Positions 45,373-54,902 of a stretch of DNA of 64,000 nucleotides are shown here, in pieces. The translations under genes were made by a program, and so were the position numbers. The stretch is from the NCBI GenBank assembly GCA_014239365.1, contig JAAZZB010000044.1:1-64000 (forward strand). The letters run 5' to 3'. The stretch's first letter is position 1. Each line of letters begins with the position of its first letter. Under the pieces are notes generated by a model. It did not search any database. It saw only the letters and a list, made by a program, of their open reading frames with translations, and was not told the origin of the DNA. The stretch comes from Verrucomicrobiia bacterium (GTDB lineage Bacteria; Verrucomicrobiota; Verrucomicrobiia; Limisphaerales; UBA1100).

Positions 45373-47439
45373 TTAATACGCACCGACTAAAGGTGATGCT
45401 TTAGGTTTTCTAAATCTTAGACCGTCATCGAACGTATTAAAAATTTTGTCGGCTCCTATGATATCATTGGGGTCGGACAATTGTTTGACGTCCTTTAACT
45501 TATGAGAACCCCAGTCTTTATGGGCTCTCAGGGATGTTATTTCATTAGGAATAGAGTCCGCATCTGCAAACAAACAATCCCATAGTTTTAAGAACCCTTT
45601 CTCAGAACTAAATACCGCTTGTCCTTGGGATGATCTATTCCTATAAAAAGTGCACCGAATCACTCGAGTATCACCTTCGGAATAGATGCCGCCTCCCGAT
45701 TCCCAGGCGAAGTTTTTTGCAAAAACGCTACGGTATAAATTGCCGATTGATCCCAATCCTAAATACAATCCGCCCCCCCATTGATAGCCGGTGGGGGAAT
45801 CGGTGGTTTGGTTTTTAAGGAAAAGGCTATGCTGAATTTCAAACTGGGATCCGCTGCCGATCATTACTGTGCCGCCCCGGTGAGAGAGGTTGGCGATGAA
45901 TTCGCAGTGGTCGATGTGGATTTTGCTGTGGCCGCTATCCCATAGGCTGGCGGCGGAGTTGGCGGTGAGGGATTGGAAACGACATTGGCGCAATGTGAGA
46001 TGAGATTCTTTTAATAGAATGCCGGCTCCGGCTCCATTGAGTTTGGGATTATGCGTACCGATGGTGTCAGCATTGGCACTGGTGAAGGTGAGGCCTTCGA
46101 TGAGGGTGGGGGTGTCTCCGGGTAATAGAGTGAGAAGATGAATGGTGTTGTCGGCGCGGGTGGGTTCGGTGCGATGGATGGTTTCGTTATCGTTTCCCTT
46201 GAGATCGCCACTCAGGATTGTGGGGTGTTGGTGGCGGTTCTGTTCATTTCCATTTCCTGAAAAGCCTCCCCGCAGTCGGACGCCGGCGGGGAGGGCGAAG
46301 GTGGCGGTGCGGTCGCCGGTTTGGCTGGGTTTGTAAACGCCGCCGGCAAGGCGGATTTCATCGCCGGGGCTGGCAAGGGCAAGGGCTGTGTGGAGGTCGC
46401 CCAGAGCATTTGCCCAACCGTTGCCTTTGCCGGTGGCTTTGGGGCGGACATAAATAACGCGTTTGGGCGGCGGGAATTCCATCGGTGCCATTTGCGGCGG
46501 AGGTTTGGGAATGGCTTTTTCGGAAAGATTTTCAGAGTGGATTTTAGACGGAGTGGAATTGTTGGCAAACGCAAACCACAGCCCGGTAGCGGTTAGGGTG
46601 AGGGTGGCGGCTAGGGCTAGGGTGCGGCGGCGTTGGCGGGCGGGGCGGCGGGTGTCGACGCGGCGGATGTCTTCGGCGAGGTCGGTGGCGCTTTCGTAAC
46701 GGGCGGTGGGGTCGATGGCGCAGGCGGTGGTGATGACTTGGTTGAGGCGGCGGGCTTCGCGCGGCCAATCGGGGGTGCGGGCGATTTCGGGTAGGCGCGG
46801 GAAGGCGGCGTGGTTTTGGCCGGTGCTGATTTCATACAGCAGTTTCCCAAGTGCAAAACAATCGGCGGAGGGATGGCCGGGGCCTTCGGGGGGGAGATAG
46901 CCGAGGGTGCCGACGAGGGTGGTGGCACCGGCTTGGGCGACGAGCCCGGGATCGGCCAGGCGGGGTTGGCCTTTGAGGTAAACGATGTTGGCGGGTTTGA
47001 GGTCGCGATGGATGAGGCCGGCGTCGTGCAAATGGGCGAGGGCATCGGCAAGGGCGCTGCCGGTGGTGAGGGTGATTTCGAAGGGTAAGGGTTTGCCGGG
47101 GGTTTGGGTGGCGGCGAGGGTGTGCGGGGTGTAGCCGGGGTGATCGGGTGGATGCTCGCCGGTGAGGTCGTCGGCCAGTTCCATGACGTAATAGAAAAAC
47201 CCGCGTTCATCGTTGCGGCCGACGTGGTAGACGGGGATGAGGCTGGGATGCGAACGGCTGACGGGGCTGTAGGCTTGGATGCCGTGGAACTCGCGCTCGT
47301 AATGTTTGTCCTCATCGAAGCGCTCGCGCTGGACGATTTTGAGCGCGCGGTATTCGCCGGTAAGGGCGCGGGCGAGCCAAACTTCGCCGTAGCCGCCCTT
47401 GCCGATGCGGCGCAGGAGTTGATAATCGGGGATATCCAT
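45373..47439 (-). CDS. Ser/Thr protein kinase fused to an extracytoplasmic beta-helix domain
   Basis: 688 residues. Kinase domain about 1-280: IGKGGYGEVW (Gly loop), RALKIVQRERF (Lys), HRDLKPANIVYL (catalytic loop). The metal-binding DFG is DPG here (RLADPGLVAQ). A helix follows (TLALAATLTLTATGLWFAFA, about 291-310). Then comes a right-handed beta-helix region with the known VIYVRPKATGKGNGWANALGDL start, GDEIRLAGGVYKPSQTGD, RLRGGFSGNGNEQN and later repeats (GLTFTSANAD, HCEFIANLSHRGG, GGGIYSEGDTRVIRCTFYRN). The C-terminal half is AT-richer (42% GC in one line at 45481). A receptor kinase with an external sensor is inferred. It converges with the lectin gene, 12 bases away. Confidence 0.85.
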   Translation of the reverse strand: MDIPDYQLLRRIGKGGYGEVWLARALTGEYRALKIVQRERFDEDKHYEREFHGIQAYSPVSRSHPSLIPVYHVGRNDERGFFYYVMELADDLTGEHPPDHPGYTPHTLAATQTPGKPLPFEITLTTGSALADALAHLHDAGLIHRDLKPANIVYLKGQPRLADPGLVAQAGATTLVGTLGYLPPEGPGHPSADCFALGKLLYEISTGQNHAAFPRLPEIARTPDWPREARRLNQVITTACAIDPTARYESATDLAEDIRRVDTRRPARQRRRTLALAATLTLTATGLWFAFANNSTPSKIHSENLSEKAIPKPPPQMAPMEFPPPKRVIYVRPKATGKGNGWANALGDLHTALALASPGDEIRLAGGVYKPSQTGDRTATFALPAGVRLRGGFSGNGNEQNRHQHPTILSGDLKGNDNETIHRTEPTRADNTIHLLTLLPGDTPTLIEGLTFTSANADTIGTHNPKLNGAGAGILLKESHLTLRQCRFQSLTANSAASLWDSGHSKIHIDHCEFIANLSHRGGTVMIGSGSQFEIQHSLFLKNQTTDSPTGYQWGGGLYLGLGSIGNLYRSVFAKNFAWESGGGIYSEGDTRVIRCTFYRNRSSQGQAVFSSEKGFLKLWDCLFADADSIPNEITSLRAHKDWGSHKLKDVKQLSDPNDIIGADKIFNTFDDGLRFRKPKASPLVGAY

Positions 47440-47466
47440 AAGCCCGAAAAAACCGGTTAAAATTTC

Positions 47467-47542
47467 TGGAGCCAGATACCCGACTTGAACGGGTGACCTG
47501 CAGGTTACAAAACTGCTGCTCTACCAACTGAGCTAATCTGGC
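47467..47542 (-). tRNA. tRNA-Thr (anticodon UGU)
   Basis: Reverse strand folds as a full cloverleaf: acceptor GCCAGAT/ATCTGGC (7 bp, perfect), D arm GCTC...GAGC, anticodon loop TTTGTAA (anticodon TGT, reads ACA), T arm ACCCG-TTCAAGT-CGGGT, discriminator T and encoded CCA. The anticodon stem has one T-C mismatch at its base near the loop. Anticodon UGU gives threonine. Confidence 0.93.
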
Positions 47543-47612
47543 GCGCGGATAGGGTAGGTTGAGGGGAAGGTTTTGTCGAGGGAGGGTTTTTTGGGGGTTG
47601 AGGGTTGAGGGT

Positions 47613-48390
<778 letters not shown>

Positions 48391-48402
48391 CGCCGCAGCG
48401 GC

Positions 48403-49371
48403 TCACCCGTAGCGTTTTACTAACAAGCGGCTGCGGGAGGCTTCGAGGGCCATTCGGAAATCTTCGAAGCTGGCGTAGCGTTTTTCGGGGTCTTTGTGCA
48501 TCGATCGCAGGATGGCGGCTTCGGTGTCTTTGCTTACGCTGCTGACGAGTTTGCGCGGCGGATGCAGGCGGGTTTTCACGTGCATCCACACGGTTTCTTC
48601 CACGGTGGGGGCGTCGAAGGGGACGCGTCCGGTGAGGGCGTGGTACATGGTGGCGCCGAGGGAATACATGTCGGAACGGAAATCCTGCCGGCCGAGGGCC
48701 ACGCGTTCGGGGGCAATATAAAATGGCGTGCCGACAAGGCCATCGGGATTGCGGCCTTCGTCGGTGCGGCGGGCGATGCCGAAGTCGGTGAGTTTGGGTT
48801 CGCCGTCGGCGTTGTAAAGAATGTTGTCGGGTTTGAGGTCGAGATGGATCATCCCTTTTTTGGCGACCAACTCGAGGGCGGAAGAAATTTTCACGCCTAC
48901 GTCGAGCACATACAGTTCGTCCACGCGTCCGTGTTTTTGGATGAGGGCATCGAGGTCGCCGCGGTCGGCGACTTCCATTACGAGAAACTTGTGGCCGTCG
49001 TCTTCGCCGTAGTTGTAAACCTGCACGATGTGGGTGTGGTTGAGCGAGGCTTGGTAGCGGGCTTCTTTGAAAAAACCATCCATCGCGTTGGCGTCCCGCG
49101 TGAACTCCGGCTTCATCAGTTTCACCGCCACGTCGCGGTCGAGAATCTCATCGCGTGCGCGAAAGACTGTGGCCATACCGCCGGAGCCGATCACCGCTCG
49201 CAGCTCAAACTGCCGCAGCTTCACGGGCGTCATCACCGAATGCCCACAGTTTTTGCAGTTGGCATACTGGAACATGCCCGTGTCGGACGGGATAAACGTC
49301 TGCGTATTACAGCGCTCACACGGAACCATGCGCATGGCGCGTCTGGGTGGGGATGTGCTCATTTGGCTCAT
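48403..49371 (-). CDS. Ser/Thr protein kinase with N-terminal zinc-ribbon-like region
   Basis: 322 residues. An N-terminal MVPCERCNTQTFIP...YANCKNCGHS has four Cys in a ribbon arrangement. The kinase domain follows: IGSGGMATVFRARD, VAVKLMKPEFTRD, HLDLKPDNILYN (HLD instead of HRD), LTDFGIARRTDEG, GTPFYIAPERVA. It has no transmembrane segment or sensor domain, so it is probably soluble. The Leu in the catalytic loop suggests that it lacks the HRD arginine used for activation-loop control, as in some RD-independent kinases. Confidence 0.92.
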   Translation of the reverse strand: MSQMSTSPPRRAMRMVPCERCNTQTFIPSDTGMFQYANCKNCGHSVMTPVKLRQFELRAVIGSGGMATVFRARDEILDRDVAVKLMKPEFTRDANAMDGFFKEARYQASLNHTHIVQVYNYGEDDGHKFLVMEVADRGDLDALIQKHGRVDELYVLDVGVKISSALELVAKKGMIHLDLKPDNILYNADGEPKLTDFGIARRTDEGRNPDGLVGTPFYIAPERVALGRQDFRSDMYSLGATMYHALTGRVPFDAPTVEETVWMHVKTRLHPPRKLVSSVSKDTEAAILRSMHKDPEKRYASFEDFRMALEASRSRLLVKRYG

Positions 49372-49566
49372 TGACTCATTGACTCACTCAAGGTAGGCGG
49401 GTCTGACGCTGGTTGATGGCGTCGGATTCATCTCCCATTGCTGACGGGATTGTACCAATTTGGCGGTGGGTTGCAATGGCAAACAAGCGATTTACGTTGC
49501 CAAGTCCGTCATATTTTGGTAATTAATAATCCGATTTATTACGGCGATCCAACAGCCGTATTTGCC
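49372..49566. other. Divergent promoter region
   Basis: 195 bases between the kinase (minus) and the NhaD-type antiporter (plus). Contains the short repeat TGACTCATTGACTCA at about 49373-49387. The AT-rich stretch 49518-49560 just before the antiporter ATG is a likely promoter. No gene seen. Confidence 0.5.
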
Positions 49567-51324
49567 ATGAAAAACCTGACGCTTTGGATGCGCGGGCTGG
49601 GGCTATTGCTCCTGCTGGCGGGAGTGGTGGACCTTACGGCCGCCGAAACCGAAGGAGCCCACGCCGGGCACGAACACGACGAGCCTCACGCTCATGGTGT
49701 GGATGGCGGCGGGCTGAGCGTGTGGTGGGTGCTGCCCTTCGCAGGCATGCTACTCTCCATCGCGCTTGGACCATTGGTGGCGGCGCATTTTTGGCACAGT
49801 CATTACGGCAAAGTGGCCGCGGGCTGGATTGCTGTGTTCGCCGTGCCCTTTCTGATTTCGTTTGGCGGTCCGGGATTTTATGAAATCCTCCACATTGTGC
49901 TGCTCGATTACGTGCCGTTTATTATTTTGCTGGCGGCATTATTCACCGCCGCCGGCGGCATTTGCCTCAAGGGCTCACTGCGCGGTTCGCCGATGGTGAA
50001 TACAACCATCCTTCTCATCGGCACCATGCTCGCCAGTTGGATGGGAACCACCGGCGCGGCGATGCTACTCATCCGGCCCATCCTGCGCGCCAACGCGTGG
50101 CGCAAACACCGCGTACACGTGGTGGTGTTTTTCATTTTTCTGGTGGCCAACATTGGCGGTTCGCTGACGCCGTTGGGCGATCCGCCATTATTCTTGGGCT
50201 TCCTGAAAGGCGTGGAATTTTTCTGGACGATGAAATTGCTTCCCGTGATGGCGCCGGTGTCGGTGGCGTTGCTGATTATTTTCTTCATCGTGGATACGAT
50301 GATGTTCCGCAAAGAAGGCGAAGCCCCCGATGACGGCGAGAAGGTGCCGCTCAAACTCGAAGGCGGCATAAACTTCGTAATGGTGGGCCTCATCATCGGT
50401 GCGATTTTATTTTCCAAATCCCTCGGTGACGGCAAATTTAAGGATGAGTCTGTGGCGGTGGAAATGAATCCAAAAATTGAAGCGGCCGAAGTGGTGATGA
50501 ACGAAAAGAAAACTGCGCTGGTTGACTTCGTGAAGGCCAACGAAGGCGCGACCTTCGATGAATCCAACGCGGACTATCACGCCGTCCGCGTGGAGCATTT
50601 GCATTCGATCGCCGCTGTAAACCAGTTGCGCGCAAAGAAAACACACGACGAAGCAACGGGCGTGCACATCTTCGGCGTGACGGTGCCGTACTCAAATTTA
50701 GTGCGCGACGGACTGTTGGTTCTCATCGCGTTCATTAGCCTGCGCATCACGCCAATGTATCGCGTGGAAAAAGATGAACACGGCCACGAGGTGGCAGCCG
50801 AAGGCGAGGAGGAAACCAACGTGCGCGCGGCCAATGGCTTTACTTGGGAACCGATTCTCGAGGTGGCCAAACTCTTCATCGCCATCTTTGTGTGTATGAT
50901 TCCCGCGCTATTAATTCTGAAAGCCGGCGTGGACGGCGGCCTCAAGAGCGTGATCCTGATGGTGCAGACGAGCACCAATGATCCCATCAACACAATGTAT
51001 TTCTGGCTCACCGGCATGCTCTCGAGCTTCCTCGATAATGCGCCGACGTATGTGGTGTTCTTTAACACCGCCGGTGGCGACCCCACTTCGCTGATGGGCG
51101 AAGGCGGAATGTTCGACATAAACGTCGGCAGCACGCTGCTGGCCATCAGTTGCGGCGCGGTGTTTATGGGCGCCAACACGTACATCGGCAACGCGCCGAA
51201 CTTTATGGTGAAAGCGATCGCTGAAGAAAACGGCGTGAAGATGCCCAGCTTCTTCGGTTACATGGCCTGGAGCGCGGCGATTCTGATTCCCGTCTTCATC
51301 GTCGTGTCGCTGTTGTACTTCTAA
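49567..51324 (+). CDS. NhaD-type sodium:proton antiporter
   Basis: 585 residues. An N-terminal signal-like helix and a short His-rich stretch (HAGHEHDEPHAHG) precede about 12 membrane helices of the ion-transporter (CitM/NhaD) superfamily: GTMLASWMGTTGAAMLLIRP, VANIGGSLTPLGDPPLFLGF, SSFLDNAPTYVVFFN, GANTYIGNAPNFMVKAIAEENG. An insert of ~100 charged residues in the middle (about 280-385) is cytoplasmic or periplasmic. The family exchanges Na+ for H+. The His-rich N-terminus may bind metal ions. ATG at 49567 was chosen over the frame start at 49438. Confidence 0.88.
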   Translation: MKNLTLWMRGLGLLLLLAGVVDLTAAETEGAHAGHEHDEPHAHGVDGGGLSVWWVLPFAGMLLSIALGPLVAAHFWHSHYGKVAAGWIAVFAVPFLISFGGPGFYEILHIVLLDYVPFIILLAALFTAAGGICLKGSLRGSPMVNTTILLIGTMLASWMGTTGAAMLLIRPILRANAWRKHRVHVVVFFIFLVANIGGSLTPLGDPPLFLGFLKGVEFFWTMKLLPVMAPVSVALLIIFFIVDTMMFRKEGEAPDDGEKVPLKLEGGINFVMVGLIIGAILFSKSLGDGKFKDESVAVEMNPKIEAAEVVMNEKKTALVDFVKANEGATFDESNADYHAVRVEHLHSIAAVNQLRAKKTHDEATGVHIFGVTVPYSNLVRDGLLVLIAFISLRITPMYRVEKDEHGHEVAAEGEEETNVRAANGFTWEPILEVAKLFIAIFVCMIPALLILKAGVDGGLKSVILMVQTSTNDPINTMYFWLTGMLSSFLDNAPTYVVFFNTAGGDPTSLMGEGGMFDINVGSTLLAISCGAVFMGANTYIGNAPNFMVKAIAEENGVKMPSFFGYMAWSAAILIPVFIVVSLLYF

Positions 51325-51325
51325 A

Positions 51326-51414
51326 GTGCTGTCGGCATCTTGCCGGCAGATCAACGGCGAAGGGCATCTTGTAATGCGAAAGCCCTAAACCTGCCGGCAA
51401 GATGCCGGCAGCAC
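51326..51414. repeat. Inverted repeat, family B, copy 3
   Basis: Arms at 51326-51349 and 51391-51414 match the 4591-4661 element; one base differs in the left arm (GTGCTGTCGG). It directly follows the antiporter stop codon and precedes waaA, and the arms enclose a second small palindrome (GGGCATC...AAAGCCC). Confidence 0.88.
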
Positions 51415-51464
51415 ATTTACGCGCCTCGACCTTGCGCTCGCATTGTGGCAAAACGCCTCGGCGC

Positions 51465-52760
51465 ATGCGGCTGCTTTATAACATTCTTTTCCCTGTTTTC
51501 TTCCTGCTCAGCGCGCCGTATTATTTTTGGAAACTATGGCGGCGCGGCAATTGGCGCGAAGGCTTCGGCCAACGCTTTGGTGGGTACGGCGATTTAAGCG
51601 CAAAATTGCGCGACAAAAAAGTGCTGTGGTTGCACGCGGTTTCGGTGGGCGAAGCAAATCTTTCGGTGCAACTCGTGGAGAAATTGCGCGGGCAATTGGA
51701 GGGCTGGACCTTTGTGGTGTCCACCACCACCACCACCGGCATGGGCGAGCTGGCGCGCAAGCTGCCGGCGGACGTGCATCGGGTTTATTATCCGGTGGAT
51801 TGGATGCCCTTTGTGCGGCGGGCGTTTCGTGCACTAAACCCCACGGCCATTGTTTTGGTGGAGGCGGAAATTTGGCCCAACCTTTTTTGGCGCGCTCGCA
51901 GTGCGGGGGTGCCAATGCATTTGGTGAACGCGCGTCTTTCGGAAAAATCCTTTCGCGGCTATCGACGCTTTGGGTTTCTGTTCCGGCCACTCTTTGCCTC
52001 ACTGCAAACCGCCGGCGTTCATAATGAAGCCGACGCAAAGCGATTGGCGGAATTGGGCACGGCTGCAACTAATATTTCTGTGACCGGCAATATGAAATTC
52101 GATGGGGCGTTTGAAGCGGGCGCGGAGGCGATGGATGCGCGTGCGTTGCTGCGCACACTGGGCGTGGCCGATGACGCGCCGGTGTTGGTGGCGGGAAGCA
52201 CGTTTGAAGGCGAAGAAATTTTATTGGCGGAATTATTGGCACAATGGCGCGAGGCATTTCCGGATTTATTTTTGGTTTTGGTGCCGCGCCATTTTGAACG
52301 CGCGGGGGCGGTGTTAGATCAATTGAAATCCACACAATTAAAAGTCGCGCGCCGCACGGCGATGGAGGCCGCGCCGGAAAATCCCGATGTGTTGTTGGTG
52401 GATAGCACGGGCGAATTGAAATCATTCTTCAAAGTGGCCACGGTGGTGTTCATGGGCAAGAGCCTCACGGCGCAGGGCGGGCAGAATCCGATTGAGCCGG
52501 CGGCGGCCGGGCGGGCGATTGTGTTTGGGCCGTTCATGCAAAATTTCCGCGCGGTGGTGGGTGAATTGCTGGCGGCAAAGGGCGCGGTGCAAGTGGCGGA
52601 TGAAGCGGAGTTGGCCGAAAAAATCCCTGTTTTACTGGGGGATTTAGAGCAACGCGAGGCTTTGGGTGAGGCGGCGCGCGGGGTGGTATTGGCAAACAAA
52701 GGCGCCTCGCAGCGGACGGCCGATTGGCTCGGGCAAACGCTGCGGGCGTTGGTTAAGTAA
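51465..52760 (+). CDS. waaA: 3-deoxy-D-manno-octulosonic acid (Kdo) transferase
   Basis: 431 residues. Transfers Kdo from CMP-Kdo to lipid A precursor at the inner membrane. MRLLYNILFPVFFLLSAPYYFW is the membrane anchor; WLHAVSVGEANLSVQLVEKL, STTTTTGMGELARK, VLVEAEIWPNLFWRA, LVNARLSEKSFRGYRRF, VAGSTFEGEEILL and GGQNPIEPAAAGRAIVFGP are the KdtA/WaaA motifs. Shows the host has a Kdo-type outer membrane. Start at ATG 51465. Confidence 0.94.
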   Translation: MRLLYNILFPVFFLLSAPYYFWKLWRRGNWREGFGQRFGGYGDLSAKLRDKKVLWLHAVSVGEANLSVQLVEKLRGQLEGWTFVVSTTTTTGMGELARKLPADVHRVYYPVDWMPFVRRAFRALNPTAIVLVEAEIWPNLFWRARSAGVPMHLVNARLSEKSFRGYRRFGFLFRPLFASLQTAGVHNEADAKRLAELGTAATNISVTGNMKFDGAFEAGAEAMDARALLRTLGVADDAPVLVAGSTFEGEEILLAELLAQWREAFPDLFLVLVPRHFERAGAVLDQLKSTQLKVARRTAMEAAPENPDVLLVDSTGELKSFFKVATVVFMGKSLTAQGGQNPIEPAAAGRAIVFGPFMQNFRAVVGELLAAKGAVQVADEAELAEKIPVLLGDLEQREALGEAARGVVLANKGASQRTADWLGQTLRALVK

Positions 52761-52772
52761 TGTGCCTCCGGA

Positions 52773-53117
52773 CTAAAAGCTGGGCTCGGGCTTGCGCTTC
52801 AAGAGTTTCTTGATTTGATCGCGCTTGCCTTCCTGCATCATACGCCACATTTGAATGACACGTTCATGGGTTACTAGCTTCCCAACTACGCGCTTGTCGT
52901 ATTGGTCGTCATAGAATTCCACGAAGCCATTCTCGTAGACGTCGAGTTTCCATCCTTCGTCGTCGTGCAGAGTGATGTTTAAATACTCCGTGCCGGGTGT
53001 CTCGAGTTCCTCGAGTATGGATAAAACCTCCCCTGTGCTCGGATCCTTAAACTCTACTCCCTCCTTTTTCAGGTAAGTCGTCAAGTGTTCCACCTCCCTT
53101 CGCTCTGTGAAGAGCAT
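52773..53117 (-). CDS. Unrecognised small acidic/basic protein
   Basis: 114 residues, ending NITLHDDEGWKLDVYENG, VEFYDDQYDKRVVGKLVTH and RDQIKKLLKRKPEPSF. No family recognised. The start is uncertain: the ATG at 53117 has its AGGAGG only one base away, whereas a TTG at 53084 has AGGGAGGT at the ideal 7-base spacing and would shorten the protein by 11 residues. It is separated from the PilT-like gene by a terminator, so it probably has its own promoter. Confidence 0.6.
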   Translation of the reverse strand: MLFTERREVEHLTTYLKKEGVEFKDPSTGEVLSILEELETPGTEYLNITLHDDEGWKLDVYENGFVEFYDDQYDKRVVGKLVTHERVIQMWRMMQEGKRDQIKKLLKRKPEPSF

Positions 53118-53161
53118 TCCTCCTGTCGCGATGGAATGCTTTTTTGTTAGCGCGGTCAAGC

Positions 53162-53193
53162 AAAAAGCCGACCAAGTTGTTGACCGGCTTTTT
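53162..53193 (-). terminator. Intrinsic terminator after the PilT-like gene
   Basis: AAAAAGCCG pairs with CGGCTTTTT around a 14-base loop. On the minus strand the stem ends in five T. It lies 31 bases after the PilT-like stop codon. Confidence 0.75.
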
Positions 53194-53223
53194 GGAAAAA
53201 CGAAAAATAAAATGGAGTAAGTT

Positions 53224-54816
53224 TTATACGATGCCGGTGTTGATTTGAATTCCTTGAAACCACATCTCCAATTGCTGCGGGCTAGTGGCATTGGCCATGG
53301 CAATCTCTTTGGTGATCTTGCCTTCCTCAACGAGGTTATACATACAACGGTTGAAGCTAAACATTCCGTCATCCTCCGAGGCATCGATACAGGCGGGAAG
53401 TCGGTTGAGCTCGCCATCAAAAATTTTCTGTTTCACCAGCGGCGTACCGATCATCACTTCCTGCGCCGGACACATCCCGCCGTCAATCGTAGGGCACATG
53501 CGCTGGGCGATGGCACCCACGATGACCTCGGCATATTTTTTACGCTGCATCTCGCGTTCTTCCTCGGGAAAAAAGTCCAGCAAACGCCCGGGCACCGATG
53601 CCGCCGTGCGGGTGTGGACGGTGGAGAGCACCATCGCGCCCGTATCCGCCGCACGCATCGCGGCGCCAATGGAGATGGCGTCACGCATCTCGCCCACCAA
53701 CACCATATCCGGATCCTCACGCAGGGCGCTCTTAAGCGCGCGTTGAAAGCTCATCGTATCGAGGCCCACTTCGCGTTGCTCGATGACGCATTGTTCATCT
53801 TCAAACACCATTTCCACAGGGTCCTCAATGGTGATGATGTGTTTGCGGAAATTTTTATTCAGATGCATCACCATCGCGGCCATCGTGGTGGATTTGCCGG
53901 AACCGGTGATGCCCGCCAGCAGGGTAAGCCCGCGCTTGGCTTCGGCGAGTTGGAGGCAGATGGGATGGATGCCCAGCTTTTCAATCGGCGGCAGATTATT
54001 TTTAATATACCGCATCGCCAATGCCCATTTGCTGCATTGGGAAAAAACGTTAACGCGGAAGCGGCCAAACTTGGGATCGAAATATGAGAAATCAGTTTCC
54101 CGGTCTTCCTTAAATTTTTCCACAAAATGCTCGGGGCACATATGGAAAATAATTTTCTCAATCCATTTTCGCGTGGGCTGGGGCCAATCGCGATCGCGCA
54201 AGCCGCGGCTCATCCGGAAGTGAATGTTGTGATCCTCCTTGATATGAAGATCGGCCACGTCTTCGTTGATGGCATCCTGCAAAATTAAATCGAAGAGCCG
54301 GAGGTCATCATCCTTGATGGATTTATCCTCTTCGAGCCCATTCCAACACTCTGAATTTTCATCCGACTTCAGCATCATCCCCGCAGGATAACGCAGACTG
54401 ATGTCCTCGTCCTCAGTAAGCAGGATTCCGCCTTTGGGATCACGATCCCGTTCGCTCAATGGCACGGCTTGAAGCGCAAGTTGTTCGGGCGATGGCTCGG
54501 GTTCGGCGGGGGTTTCTTCAACTGCCGCAGCAGGTTCGGGTGGGGCAATTTCAACTGCGGGAGCAGGCGGAGCCATTTCCGTGACGGTGGGGTCAACGGT
54601 CGGTGGGGCAACTTCCATACCGGGCGCGGGGGGCGGTGCGGCGGCGGGATCAGCGATCACCGGCGCGGGCGGGGGCGCGACTTCTTCCACAGGTGCAGGC
54701 GCGGGCGCAGCGATTTGCATTCCGGGCGGAGGCGGAGGCGCGGCAGCTTCAGGAGCGGGCGGGGGCGCCGGTGCGGCTTCGGCGGGTGGCGGCGGGGCTG
54801 GCGGCATCGTTTCCAT
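53224..54816 (-). CDS. pilT: PilT-family ATPase with a long Pro/Ala-rich N-terminus
   Basis: 530 residues. About 110 residues at the N-terminus are almost only Pro, Ala, Glu and Val (PPAPPPPAEAAPAP), disordered. The rest is a PilT/PilU retraction ATPase: Walker A LLAGITGSGKSTTMAAM, Asp box IITIEDPVEMVFEDE, VLVGEMRDAISIGAAMRAADTGAMVLSTVHT. It lacks the rest of a pilus operon here. Retraction ATPases of this family drive twitching or DNA uptake. The ATG at 54816 was preferred over the TTG at 54825. A terminator follows. Confidence 0.9.
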   Translation of the reverse strand: METMPPAPPPPAEAAPAPPPAPEAAAPPPPPGMQIAAPAPAPVEEVAPPPAPVIADPAAAPPPAPGMEVAPPTVDPTVTEMAPPAPAVEIAPPEPAAAVEETPAEPEPSPEQLALQAVPLSERDRDPKGGILLTEDEDISLRYPAGMMLKSDENSECWNGLEEDKSIKDDDLRLFDLILQDAINEDVADLHIKEDHNIHFRMSRGLRDRDWPQPTRKWIEKIIFHMCPEHFVEKFKEDRETDFSYFDPKFGRFRVNVFSQCSKWALAMRYIKNNLPPIEKLGIHPICLQLAEAKRGLTLLAGITGSGKSTTMAAMVMHLNKNFRKHIITIEDPVEMVFEDEQCVIEQREVGLDTMSFQRALKSALREDPDMVLVGEMRDAISIGAAMRAADTGAMVLSTVHTRTAASVPGRLLDFFPEEEREMQRKKYAEVIVGAIAQRMCPTIDGGMCPAQEVMIGTPLVKQKIFDGELNRLPACIDASEDDGMFSFNRCMYNLVEEGKITKEIAMANATSPQQLEMWFQGIQINTGIV

Positions 54817-54902
54817 GTCTCCCAAAGCTTACTGCCCAAACAAGGAAAATGCAACTATTGGGGATGGGTTTGGTTGGAACGCGCTTTGCGTGTCCCTACC
54901 AT

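Noticed and set aside
47467-47542. tRNA-Thr as an integration site of a genomic island
   Set aside because: I saw no second copy of the tRNA 3' end and no integrase gene in the window.
52773-53420. Longer form of the unrecognised 52773 gene, starting at 53420
   Set aside because: The first ~100 residues would overlap the PilT-like gene and its terminator; the starts at 53117 or 53084 are better.
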